A stretch of DNA of 64,000 nucleotides from Halobacteriales archaeon QS_4_69_31 (GTDB lineage: Archaea > Halobacteriota > Halobacteria > Halobacteriales > Haloarculaceae). Every line of letters starts with the position of its first letter. Position 1 is the stretch's first letter. Location of the stretch: positions 32,537-96,536 of the forward strand of contig PXRP01000035.1 of assembly GCA_003021655.1 (NCBI GenBank), in the 5' to 3' direction. The notes beneath the pieces were generated by a model. That model searched no databases and was not told the origin of the DNA. It was given only the letters and a program-made list of their open reading frames with translations. Shown here piece after piece: positions 45,359 through 54,392 of the stretch. The position numbers were made by a program, and so were the translations under genes.

Positions 45359-47064
45359 CGGTCCCTCCAGTGGCTCGCCCGCTCCGGTTTCGTCGGGTAG
45401 AGCCAGTAGGAGTCGTCACCCGCGCGGATGTCCTCGCGCAGGGGCGCTCCCTGGTAGAAGGTCCCGCGGACCCACCCCTGGGACTTCGGGTGGGCCTTCT
45501 GGATGCCCCAGATGGCCTTCAGACAGGAGATGTACGACAGCGGGACGAAGTCGGCGTCCAGGGGGTTGGCGCGGATCTCCGCGTACGGGAGGTCGTGGAC
45601 GGTCTGGACGCGCTCGACGACGTTCCTGTGCTCGGGGTGGGCGAACAAAAACTCCGCGACGGTGTCGTCGTGTTCCCACTCCCGCAGGTCGGCCTCGCAC
45701 TGCTGGACCTGGTTCGCGATGTCGATCGGCAGGCCGTACTCCTCGTAGTCGTGTTCGCCCCGGATACCCAGCCGCGGTTCCTCGCTCTCGACCGAGCGGT
45801 ACCAGAAGTACCGGCGCGCGCCCGGCGCGGACATGTCGATGTCCAGCGCCCACCGGTAGTCCGACTCGACGACCGAGCGCAACTCCCCGACCGTCATCGC
45901 CGGCCGGAGGTCGCTGCGCTCCGAGACCGTCAGCGCGTCGACCAGCCCCTCGCAGACCGCCGGGTGGACGTCTATCAGCAGCGAGTGGAGCAGTTCCTGT
46001 GTCTCCATCTCCAGGTCGCGCTCGGCCCACTCGCAGAGCCGCCCCCACAGCGGCCCGTCGTCCCCGCGCAGCGACGCGAGCCGGTCGTCGGTCGCCGCCA
46101 GCCCCTCGGCGATCCGGTCTTTCGAGAGGAAAAACTTCTTCGTATCGCTCCCGTCCTCGGCGAACCACCGCCTCGCGTCGGCCAGCAACGCCCTGAAGCG
46201 CTCGACGTCCCCGTCGGTGGGGTCGACGGTCTTGACCCGGGCCAGGGCGATCTCCCTGGCGCGCAGCCACGCGTTGAGCAACTGCGGGTGGTTGACGACG
46301 TAGTGGATGATGCCGATCCCCGAGGAGTTGCCGGTGCCGAGGTACCGCTTGATGTCGTCGTCGATGGTGGGCGCGTCGGGATTCCTGGCCCGCGCCATGC
46401 GCTCGGCGAGGTCGTAACTGAACGTCCGCAGCATGTAGACAGAGAGCATCTGGGCCATGTAGGGCCCCTTGACCGGGTGGTCGCCGTCCATCGCCCTGAA
46501 CTCGCGTGTCCCGTTGAGGCCGTTCCCGTAGTAGCCCGACGAGCGCATCAGGTACCCGCCCTGTGCCAGGAACTCGACGTCGGGCTGGTGGCCCGCCGAC
46601 AGCGCGTCGACGACGTGCCCGAAGAAGCGCGAACTCCGGTTCGAGCGCGTCCAGATGAGTATCTCCGGCGTGGCGCGGCCCTCCCTGACCTTCGGGAGTT
46701 CCTCGAACTGTGCGTCCATGAGCTCCGGCGTCGCCCGCCCCTCGCAGAGAAAACCCCACATGTCCCAGTTGTCCGCGATGATGCGGTCGGTGTTCTCGCC
46801 GCCGGGGTTGTGCGAGAAGACGCCGAACGAGAGCCGCATCGCGGGCGTGTCGACCGCGTAGACGACCCGCCCGACGCCCTCCGCGTTGACGTCGGCCCGC
46901 TCGACCGAGATGTCCCACTGCTCCCGGACCATCTCCTCCATGAGCAGGCGCGCGAAGCTCAGCCGCGTCTGCTTGAGCGCGCTCAACCGCTCGGGCCGCA
47001 TCAACTCCGCCGGGTCCCGGAGCGAACCCACCTCCGGCCGGACGGCTTCCTGGTCGGTAGCCAT
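45355..47064 (-). CDS. unrecognised 569-residue conserved-looking protein
   Basis: I do not recognise this family. It is a soluble, acidic protein without signal or membrane segments, rich in Arg/Trp/Tyr. Ordered-looking stretches are SHNPGGENTDRIIADNWDMW, YLGTGNSSGIGIIHYVVNHP and KAIWGIQKAHPKSQGWVRG. No nucleotide or metal motif stands out. It has its own promoter (GTTTTATTT about 28 bases before the ATG) and overlaps the following Ldh-like gene by four bases. With the M19, BCCT and IclR genes it probably belongs to one catabolic unit. Confidence 0.75.
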   Translation of the reverse strand: MATDQEAVRPEVGSLRDPAELMRPERLSALKQTRLSFARLLMEEMVREQWDISVERADVNAEGVGRVVYAVDTPAMRLSFGVFSHNPGGENTDRIIADNWDMWGFLCEGRATPELMDAQFEELPKVREGRATPEILIWTRSNRSSRFFGHVVDALSAGHQPDVEFLAQGGYLMRSSGYYGNGLNGTREFRAMDGDHPVKGPYMAQMLSVYMLRTFSYDLAERMARARNPDAPTIDDDIKRYLGTGNSSGIGIIHYVVNHPQLLNAWLRAREIALARVKTVDPTDGDVERFRALLADARRWFAEDGSDTKKFFLSKDRIAEGLAATDDRLASLRGDDGPLWGRLCEWAERDLEMETQELLHSLLIDVHPAVCEGLVDALTVSERSDLRPAMTVGELRSVVESDYRWALDIDMSAPGARRYFWYRSVESEEPRLGIRGEHDYEEYGLPIDIANQVQQCEADLREWEHDDTVAEFLFAHPEHRNVVERVQTVHDLPYAEIRANPLDADFVPLSYISCLKAIWGIQKAHPKSQGWVRGTFYQGAPLREDIRAGDDSYWLYPTKPERASHWRDR

Positions 47065-47142
47065 CGATACCCTGACCCACGGCGTGCAGAAATAAAACGT
47101 TGGGGTGGCGCCCCCCAGGGTAGCTCGCGTCGGAATGGCGTC

Positions 47143-48279
47143 TCAACTCGCCCGTTCCCAGAACGAGAGGAAGTTCTCGCCGAGGATGCCGCGGGCGGCC
47201 GATTCCGGGAAGCGGTTCTCGACCGCCTCGCGGACCGCGGGCCAGTCCTCGTAGGTGCGGAACTCGCCGACGCCCGCCGCGATGTGGCGGTCCCTGACGT
47301 CCTCGGGGTCGAATCCGAGTTCGATGATGTGGTCCTCGTAGTAGTCAAGCAGTTCGTCGGGAAAGCGCGTGTCCGCCGGGAAGAAGTCCGTCCCGACCCC
47401 GACGCTGTCGGTCCCCAGGACGCCACTCGCGTACGCGAGGTGTTCGACGAAGACGTCCAGGGTCGGCTGGTCTCTCCCGGGCGCGATGAACCACGGCAGG
47501 GTGACCACGCCCATGTAGCCGTCCGCCGCGGCCAGCGCCGCCAGTTCCTCGTCGGATTTCCCGCGGTAGTGGGGGGAGACCCCCTCACAGGTCGCGTGGG
47601 TCACCGCCACGGGGTCCTCGGAGTACTCGATGGTGTCGAGCGTCGTCCGTTTCCCGCAGTGGGAGACGTCCACGACCCCCCCGAGCTCGTTGATGCGGTC
47701 GACGGCCGCCCGCCCGAAGGTCGAGAGCCCGCCCTCCGAGGGGTCGTTGCACCCGGTGCCCAGCAGGTTCTGGTAGTTGTACGTGAGCTGGAAGAGCCGG
47801 ACGCCCTCGTTGTAGAGGACGTCGATGGTGTCGAGCGAGCCGTCGATGGCGCCGCCGAGGTTCTGCGTGTTGAGGACGACCCCGACGTCGCCGTCGGCGG
47901 CGACCTCCCGGGCCTCGGCGGGGGAGGTGACCTTCCGGAGCCAGTCGGCGGCGTCGAACCGCGCCTGCCAGCGCGCGAGGTCGCGCCGCTGGCCCGCGCG
48001 CTCGCCCGTGGCCGCGTCGTGGGTCCAGGGCGTGACGCTCACCAGGTCCACGCCCGCGTTCGCGTAGACCCCCCTGACGGCCTCCCTGAACGCCGCGCTG
48101 CGCTCGAACCGCCGGACCTCGTGGTCCCAGACCGCCTCCCAGCACTCGTCTTTCGGCTTTCCCTCGGCCGCCATCTCCGCGACCGCCCCGTTTAACTCCT
48201 CCAGTCCCCCGTAGGCTTCGATCACCTGCTGCCACGGCGCCGAGGCTGCGTAGTCGAATACCGGGTGCTCGCCTGCCAT
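47143..48279 (-). CDS. peptidase M19 (renal dipeptidase) homologue, altered metal site
   Basis: A 378-residue M19-fold protein: NEGVRLFQLTYNYQNLLG, VVDVSHCGKRTTLDTIEYS, VAVTHATCEGVSPHYRGKSD and SVGVGTDFFP are family sections. The N-terminal His-x-Asp metal motif is not visible, and the bridging Glu normally before Gly-Gly is replaced (NTQNLGGAIDG). It may therefore have a different or mononuclear site. The Met at 48279 lies about 28 bases after CATTTAACAC on the minus strand. It is divergent from the BCCT transporter gene, which suggests that it processes the imported compound. Confidence 0.8.
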   Translation of the reverse strand: MAGEHPVFDYAASAPWQQVIEAYGGLEELNGAVAEMAAEGKPKDECWEAVWDHEVRRFERSAAFREAVRGVYANAGVDLVSVTPWTHDAATGERAGQRRDLARWQARFDAADWLRKVTSPAEAREVAADGDVGVVLNTQNLGGAIDGSLDTIDVLYNEGVRLFQLTYNYQNLLGTGCNDPSEGGLSTFGRAAVDRINELGGVVDVSHCGKRTTLDTIEYSEDPVAVTHATCEGVSPHYRGKSDEELAALAAADGYMGVVTLPWFIAPGRDQPTLDVFVEHLAYASGVLGTDSVGVGTDFFPADTRFPDELLDYYEDHIIELGFDPEDVRDRHIAAGVGEFRTYEDWPAVREAVENRFPESAARGILGENFLSFWERAS

Positions 48280-48486
48280 GTGTCTGGAGTACACTGACGA
48301 CGTGTTAAATGTTTGGACGAGCGACCGGGCGCGACGGCCGTGGGTCCGCCGCGAACGACCCCGCCGGCGCGAACCACCCGATCTCTACCTGCCCTGACAC
48401 GACTGGCCCCGGCCGGCAGGAAGCATGGTAACATCGACCACAACATATATACAGGTTGGATTGGATGTCTACACCGGAGTAAATCC

Positions 48487-50142
48487 ATGGCTCAGGCGAG
48501 CGACCAGAGCGTGCTTCGACAGTTCGTCGACGAGATCGACCCGATCCCGTTCGCAGTCGGGGCGTTGGTCACCTTCGTGTTCATCGGGCTGGCCGCGTTC
48601 CGGACGGAGTGGGTGTCGAACCAGATTTCGACCGCGTTCAGCATCTTCGGGGAGGGGCTCGCGTGGCTGTACCTGCTGGCGATGCTGGTAATGCTGGCGG
48701 TCTGTGTCTACCTCATGGTCAGCCCCTACGGGCGGATCAAGCTCGGGGAGGGCGACCCCGAGTACAGCAACTTCTCGTACCTGGCGATGTTCTTCTCGGC
48801 GGGGCTGTCGGCGGGGATCGTCTTCTTCGGCCCCGTCGAGGCGCTGACCCACTACAACTCCGTCCCGCCGGTGTTCGGCAGCGGCGCTGAATCCGGGACC
48901 ACGAGCGCGATGGTGCCGGCGCTGGCCTACGCCATCTTCCACTACGGGGTGTCGGCCTGGGGTGGCTACCTCGCTATCGGGATCCCCGTCGCCTACTACG
49001 CGTACAAGCAGGGCGCGCCGTTCAGGACCTCGACGGTGTTGCTCCCGCTGCTGGGCCGCGAGAACCTCGACGGCGTCATCGGCCGGACGATCGACACGCT
49101 GGCCGTGATCGCGACCCTCGGCGGGATCGCGACCGGCCTCGGGTTCATCGCGACCCAGATACTGACCGGCATCACCTACCGGACCGGCATCCAGTTCGGC
49201 GACGCCGAGACGGTCCTGGCCATCTCCGGGATCACGGTCATCTTCACGCTGTCGCTGGTCGCCGGCGTCGACCGCGGGATCCGGCGGCTCTCCGATTTCA
49301 ACATCGTGACGATGGGCGTGCTCCTGCTGGCGACGTTCGTCGGCGGCCTCCTGATGAGCAGCATCTCCGAACTCGCGGTGTTGAACACGGGGGCGCTGGC
49401 GGTCGGCACGTACGTCCAGAACTTCTTCACGATGAGCCTGTTCACCGGCGTCGGCACCGAGGGCGGCGCGGGCTGGAGCTCGTTCTGGACGGTCTTCTAC
49501 TGGTCGTGGTGGATCGCGTGGGCGCCGTTCGTGGGGCTTTTCCTCGCACGGATCTCGAAGGGCCGGACGATCCGGGAGGTGCTTTTCACCGCGCTGGTCG
49601 CGATGACGCTCGTCTCGACGGTCTGGTTCACTATCGTCGGCGGGACCTCGATGTGGCTCCAGCAGGCCGGGGTCGCCGACATCCTGGGCGCCGTCTCCGA
49701 GTTCGGGAGCGGCGTCGCGGGCTACGCCCTCTTCGGCGCGCTCCCGCTCGGCCAGGTCTGGCAACCGCTGTTTCTGATCCTGGTGGTCACGTTCTTCGCG
49801 ACCTCGGCGGACTCCTCGACGCTAGCGGTGGCGATGCTGACCACCGGCGGCAAGGAGAACCCCTCGAGCATCAACCGCGTCTTCTGGGGCGTCCTGCAGG
49901 GGCTCATCGCCTCCATCCTGGTCGTCCTCGGCGGCGCGAGCGCGCTCCGCTCGTCTGTCATCATCACCGGCGCGCCGTTCGCCATCGTCTGCGTGCTGGC
50001 GCTTTTCGTCTTCCTGTGGAAACTCGGCAAGGACCACCGGAGCGTGCTCTGGGAGGGCGACCGGACCTGGTTCCGGAGCCCCGACTCGACTGACCAGTCA
50101 AGCGCGCCCGTCAGCGACGTGACCGGGACCGACGACGACTGA
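48487..50142 (+). CDS. BCCT-family transporter
   Basis: A 551-residue membrane protein with 12 helices and the BCCT aromatic box FYWSWWIAWAPFVGLFLARIS near helix 8, plus SAGLSAGIVFFGPVEALTHY near helix 3. This family takes up betaine, choline, carnitine or other quaternary or zwitterionic compounds with sodium or protons. The ATG at 48487 is about 40 bases after ACATATATAC (48441-48450), giving a leader of roughly 13 bases. The divergent M19 homologue and the downstream IclR gene suggest catabolism rather than osmotic use. Confidence 0.92.
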   Translation: MAQASDQSVLRQFVDEIDPIPFAVGALVTFVFIGLAAFRTEWVSNQISTAFSIFGEGLAWLYLLAMLVMLAVCVYLMVSPYGRIKLGEGDPEYSNFSYLAMFFSAGLSAGIVFFGPVEALTHYNSVPPVFGSGAESGTTSAMVPALAYAIFHYGVSAWGGYLAIGIPVAYYAYKQGAPFRTSTVLLPLLGRENLDGVIGRTIDTLAVIATLGGIATGLGFIATQILTGITYRTGIQFGDAETVLAISGITVIFTLSLVAGVDRGIRRLSDFNIVTMGVLLLATFVGGLLMSSISELAVLNTGALAVGTYVQNFFTMSLFTGVGTEGGAGWSSFWTVFYWSWWIAWAPFVGLFLARISKGRTIREVLFTALVAMTLVSTVWFTIVGGTSMWLQQAGVADILGAVSEFGSGVAGYALFGALPLGQVWQPLFLILVVTFFATSADSSTLAVAMLTTGGKENPSSINRVFWGVLQGLIASILVVLGGASALRSSVIITGAPFAIVCVLALFVFLWKLGKDHRSVLWEGDRTWFRSPDSTDQSSAPVSDVTGTDDD

Positions 50143-50536
50143 ACCGCCTGGATCGTCCTGTCACGCTCCGGTTTCGTTGTGGTCCGCGACCCTCGACCGG
50201 CCGGCGGGAACCCCGACCGTGACCTTCCGTTCTTTTGATCCCCCTGCCTCGCGCATTTCTCGGGGTCTCGGTCTCCTGGCTTCTCGGCCTCCCGACCTCC
50301 CGGACGTCCCTGCCTCCGGGGTTCCCGGACTTTCCGACCTCCCGCGTTCCCGGCTTCCCGGCGGGGCTGTCGCCCGCGCTCGCGTCGCTCGCCCCGAACG
50401 GTGACCCCGGCTCCGCCGGGCCCGCACCGCTCCGTCCCGCCGTCGACCGAACGTACTCTCCACCGATAGCGAACCTTCGTTCGCCATCGCTGGCAGCCAG
50501 CCAAGTTTTATACGAGTTCTGCACGTACCTCGCGGT
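50143..50536. other. gene-free region with degenerate TCCCGG-rich repeats
   Basis: No gene is seen. From about 50240 to 50360 the plus strand is a run of loosely repeated CCTCCCGG/TTCCCGG units of 10-13 bases, too irregular to define a period. TTTTATACG (about 50505-50513) is the TATA box of the IclR gene at 50537. Confidence 0.45.
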
Positions 50537-51310
50537 ATGCCCGACGACCGAGGAACCGAGTCCGGGACTGTGGGGGCGACAGAGACGTCGTTCGCCATCA
50601 TCGAACAGTTACGGGACGCGGACGGCGCGAGCGTCACCGAGGTCGCCGAGGCGCTCGACCTCTCGAAGAGTACGGTCCACAACCACCTCCGGACGCTCAT
50701 CGACCTCGGGTACGTCGTCAGGGAGGACAGCACCTACTTTCTCGGGCTGGAGTTTCTGGACCTGGGCAACGCGGCGCGGGAACGCCAGGGGCTCTACGAG
50801 GTGTCCAAACAGGAGGTCGACGACCTCGTCTCGACGGTGAACGAACACGGGTACGTCATGAGTGAAGAGCGGGGCCGGGGCGTCTACATCTACCAGTCAA
50901 AGACCGAGCGGGCCGTCCAGACGGACTCGCACATCGGGACGACGGTCGACCTCCACGCGACAGCGGTCGGGAAAGCCTACCTCGCACACCTGGACCGGGA
51001 CCGCCGCGAGGCCCTGCTCGACCGGCTCGAACTCTCCCCGCGGACGGAGTCGACGTTCACTGACGTGGACCGGTTCCGGGACGAACTGGCCACGGTCCGG
51101 GAGCAGGGGTTCGCCTTCAACGACGAGGAGCGGTTCGTCGGCATGCGAGCGGTCGGCGCGCCCATCCTCGGGCCCGACGACGAGGTCCTCGCGGCCATCA
51201 GCGTCGCCGGCCCCACGACGCGCATGACCGGCGACCGATACCGGAGCGAACTCCCCGAGATGGTCCAGCGCAGCGCCCGGATCATCGGCATCCGTGCGAC
51301 CTACTCGTGA
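50537..51310 (+). CDS. IclR-family transcription regulator
   Basis: A 257-residue IclR protein with a winged helix (about 18-72; LDLSKSTVHNHLRTLIDLGY) and effector domain (HATAVGKAYLAHLDRDRR, QGFAFNDEERFVGM, AISVAGPTTRMTG). A TATA box lies about 27 bases before the ATG. It follows the BCCT gene and likely controls the transport/catabolic unit at 41732-50142. It is the fourth IclR gene in the window. Confidence 0.88.
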   Translation: MPDDRGTESGTVGATETSFAIIEQLRDADGASVTEVAEALDLSKSTVHNHLRTLIDLGYVVREDSTYFLGLEFLDLGNAARERQGLYEVSKQEVDDLVSTVNEHGYVMSEERGRGVYIYQSKTERAVQTDSHIGTTVDLHATAVGKAYLAHLDRDRREALLDRLELSPRTESTFTDVDRFRDELATVREQGFAFNDEERFVGMRAVGAPILGPDDEVLAAISVAGPTTRMTGDRYRSELPEMVQRSARIIGIRATYS

Positions 51311-51828
51311 GACCGAGTACACCCATACTGACCCGCTGTTCGCCACGACGACACTCCTCCCTCTGACCATTACAGCCGTATATCTGTAATCTCACGAACC
51401 CGCCCGCTCGACCCTGTCCCGTGGACCAGACTCCCCCGCCATTGTCCCGGTCCAGCGCTGTGGGACACGGTCACTCGTGGTCCGAATGGGTCGGCACCTG
51501 TGCCGATTGACCATCAGAAAACAGAATCTGAGGGTTATTTCGGTATATTTTTTCGAATTATACTTAAAAATCTGAAAGTAAGTCTATAAAACCGGCATGT
51601 GAGGATAATATAGGAACGAGATGGTAGAAATAAATAATATAAGAACGAAAATAGATATTTCACTCCATATGTGGAAATGATGCAATATACCATCTCAGAA
51701 AATATCAGAAAGGCCGGAAAACGATATTTGGCGTACTTCCACGTCTCGCCCGCTTCGAGAGGGCGGTCGACGGTCCCCCCTTCGGCGGCGCGGCCGGCGT
51801 TCCCCCGACGTTGATTGCGCGGTCCGTG
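51311..51828. other. AT-rich gene-free region with operator-like repeat
   Basis: About 520 bases without a convincing gene. Bases ~51480-51720 are strikingly AT-rich compared with the surroundings and full of short ATA/TAT strings. The longest frames there are under 50 codons. Near the left end lies the inverted repeat at 51369. The region separates the metabolic genes from the decaying island and may be foreign or a recombination scar. Confidence 0.5.
51369..51390. promoter_or_regulatory. inverted repeat ATTACAG-N8-CTGTAAT
   Basis: Perfect 7-base arms and an 8-base gap (centre GTAT), 58 bases after the IclR stop. It is identical in its arms to the element at 37250. Confidence 0.6.
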
Positions 51829-53050
51829 TTACCCGACGTCCATGGCGCGGTCGACGACGCGTTCGCCGTACATCGCTTCGAGTTCCTCACGCTGGTCGGG
51901 GCGGGCTTCGTAGACTTCCTGGAACAGGGAGACGGGGGTCATCGCCGCCTGGTAGGTGGCCTCGTCCCTCAGCCTTGGCGGTCTCGAACTCCTCCATGGA
52001 GTCGACGATGTCGGTCATACTGGGGACGTACGCCAGGCGGTCGCGCAGTTCTTCGCCGAGCCCCTCGCCGTCGAGTTCCTGTTTCGTGCCGCCAGCCATG
52101 AGCCGGTAGCTGTCGTCGCCGACCTGCTCGACAGAGAGGTCGTCGCCCTCGTAGACCTGGACGCCCCCCTCTTCGCGGAGGTCGACTTCGCGGCCGTCGA
52201 CTTCGAGGATGTAGCGGCCGTTCTCGGGTGGGAGGGGTGCGGTGTTAGCGGTCTGGACCTGGCCTGGGGTGAGCGACCAGATGCCGGTCATCCCCTTGGC
52301 GCGGTTTTCGGTCATGCGGTCGCGGTAGCCCTCGACGTCGCGGATGTCGTCGTAAGGGCCGTCGACGGCGATGAGACCCGCGGCACTCGCGCCGCGGGAG
52401 GTGTTGTGGCGGAGTTCGGGCCACGGGGGGAGTTCGCCCGTGGGTGTCATCCCGCGCATGTCCTTGGTGTAGTCGACTTCGCCGTCGACGAGCAGGAACA
52501 GCCGTTCGAGGTTGTTCGATGGCCTGCCCATGGCGTCGCGGAGCCGGCCCATCGCGAGTTCGGCGGCGGCGCTCTCGACGATGACCGACATGGCGAGGCT
52601 GCCCGCTTCGAGACCGTGTTCGCGTTCGACGATGGTGATGAACTCGTCGGCTTTCTTCCAGTCGTCGACGTCGCCGACCTCGGGGATAACGAAGCCGTCG
52701 ATATAGTCGACTGCGCCGTGGTCTGGGTCGGCGATCTCGCGCATGCGCTGGAAGCCCTGGTGGCGGGTGGCGGGGTCGTCGCGGTGCCAGACGACCCGTG
52801 GGTGGATCTCGCCGGGGAACTCTGCGCCGTGCTCGGCGACGACCTCGACGATGTTGTGCGCGCCCTCGTCGCGCATGGAGGGAGCGGTGGCGTCCTCGTT
52901 GTCCGGAACCCAGATGTCGGGGGCCTGCATGCCTCTGAGTTGTGCCGCACTGCGGAGCATCTTCGCGGAGTCGTCCTCGCCCTCGACGGCGGTCGGCGAG
53001 GTGAAAAACGTCCGAACGAACGTCCTGTCGTGGGTGCGCTGGGCGTTCAT
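51829..53050 (-). pseudogene. aceB: malate synthase, haloarchaeal type, broken by deletion/frameshift
   Basis: From Met 53050 the frame is a clear haloarchaeal malate synthase: THDRTFVRTFFTSPTAVEG, DIWVPDNEDATAPSMRDEG, FPGEIHPRVVWHRDD, NNLERLFLLVDGEVDYTKD, WSLTPGQV. After EEFETAKAEG (residue ~362, base ~51967) it leaves the family. The true tail DEATYQAAMTPVSLFQEVY...RAMDVG continues one base out of frame and stops at 51829. Compared with my memory of the H. volcanii enzyme, about 25 residues are also missing at the junction. Its catalytic Asp388 falls in DEATYQ, beyond the break, so the product should be inactive. No isocitrate lyase gene is adjacent. Confidence 0.8.
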
Positions 53051-53258
53051 GCCACCCGGCTCTGACACTGCGCTCGCTTGTAAATCTGGGTGTACGGACG
53101 TCGAAACGGTCGTGGCGTGAGACGCCCGGACGCGGCGAGGCCGAGGCGGCGAGCGACGGGTGTCAGTCCCCTCAGCCCGGGCTCGGTCCGACGGCGAACC
53201 GAGCGATGTCGAGGGGGCCGTCCGCACTCGGGCAGGCCACACGTCGAATAGCGGCCCG

Positions 53259-53522
53259 CTACTCCGAGGCGTTACTGCGTCCCGTCATCGGCGACGCGCC
53301 TGCGACGACCGCGCCGGTCGCCAGGACCGCAGCCGAGAGAACGACGAAGTCAGGACCCGGGTCGAGACCGGCCAGTCCGGCGCCCGCTCGAACGATACAC
53401 ACCGTCACGAAGAAACTGAGAATGGCAAAAACCAGCATCACGATTGCCGCGATGATACTGCTCACCAGTAGCCGAACGAATCGAGCACTCCCATTCTGGC
53501 ACCTCGTCGGTAGGATTCCCAC
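53259..53522 (-). CDS. possible small membrane protein
   Basis: An 87-codon frame from GTG with two hydrophobic helices (about 16-46 and 55-78). TTTAATT lies on the minus strand only about 14 bases before the GTG, so the true start may be further in. Family not recognised. It is included because both helices are clean and no competing gene overlaps. Confidence 0.35.
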   Translation of the reverse strand: MGILPTRCQNGSARFVRLLVSSIIAAIVMLVFAILSFFVTVCIVRAGAGLAGLDPGPDFVVLSAAVLATGAVVAGASPMTGRSNASE

Positions 53523-53593
53523 ACGGGAATTAAACGTTTTTCCTGCCGTCCGTCAAACTCGACGCCCTCTGTCCGAACTATCTTCGAGGCTGT

Positions 53594-54331
53594 ATGCACT
53601 GCGTATGGGTTGGAGCGGCATCCATCGAGGCGGTGGAAGAGAACCTGTACGACAAGATTCTGGTCCCGCGTGTCCGACCGGAGGAGCAACAGCGCGACGA
53701 GATGCTCGACGCCGAGCGCGCACAGGACATCTTGGAGCACCTGTCCAAGTTTCAGTACGCCTCGAAGGAGCACGCGCTCGTTGCGCTCCTCTGGGAGACC
53801 TGTATCAGAATCGGTGCCGCGAACTCCCTCGACGTCGCCGACGTCGCTTTCGAGAACGGACACCTGCGACTGGTTCATTGACCGGAGAAGGGGACGACGT
53901 TGAAGAACGGACGAGGCCGAGAGCGACTGATCGCCATTTCGTCCGACCTGTTGAAGGGACTCGGTGATTACATCGACGAGAAACGGGTCCCGGTCGAGGA
54001 CGAACACGGTCGACGGCCGCTCCTGACGACGCGGCAGGCTCGTATGTCGCGGGCGACGATGAGACGAATCGTCTATCGAGTGACCGCGCCGTGCTTCTTC
54101 GACGAACCGTGTCCGAACTGTTCCGATAGCGATGACGTGCGGTGCGGCGACGCCGTCAGTCCCCATGCGATCCGTCGCGGGAGCATCACGCATTATCTAT
54201 CCGAGGACGTGCCGATTGACGTGGTCAGCGACCGGATGAACGTCGGCCGAAAGACGTTGGAGAAACACTACGATCAGCGCTCCGAGGAGGTGAAAGTCGA
54301 ACAGCGGCGAGAACACATCGAAAGCATCTGA
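53594..54331 (+). pseudogene. tyrosine integrase pseudogene
   Basis: The frame encodes the catalytic half of a haloarchaeal tyrosine recombinase: ENLYDKILVPRVRPEEQQRD, LLWETCIRIGAANSLDVADV (catalytic Arg), then a TGA stop at 53879. It continues in the same frame with PEKGTTLKNGRGRERLIAIS, SPHAIRRGSITHYL (His-x2-Arg) and NVGRKTLEKHYDQRSEEV (Tyr). The stop replaces the Arg expected in HRPEKGT, a CGA to TGA change. The N-terminal DNA-binding half is also missing upstream. It marks a dead mobile element. Confidence 0.82.
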
Positions 54332-54392
54332 CGGTATTCGGACCTCCGAGCCCGGTCCGCACATTTTTCGGCTATTGAGCGGGAGACGTTCT

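Noticed and set aside
51595..51690. Short frames within the AT-rich patch, e.g. an ATG reading MVEINNIRTKIDISLHMWK
   Set aside because: Only 19 codons, no ribosome-binding or promoter context that decides it.
53462..54193. A long minus-strand frame opposite the integrase pseudogene
   Set aside because: The plus strand carries all catalytic motifs of a tyrosine recombinase in the right order; the minus frame has none.
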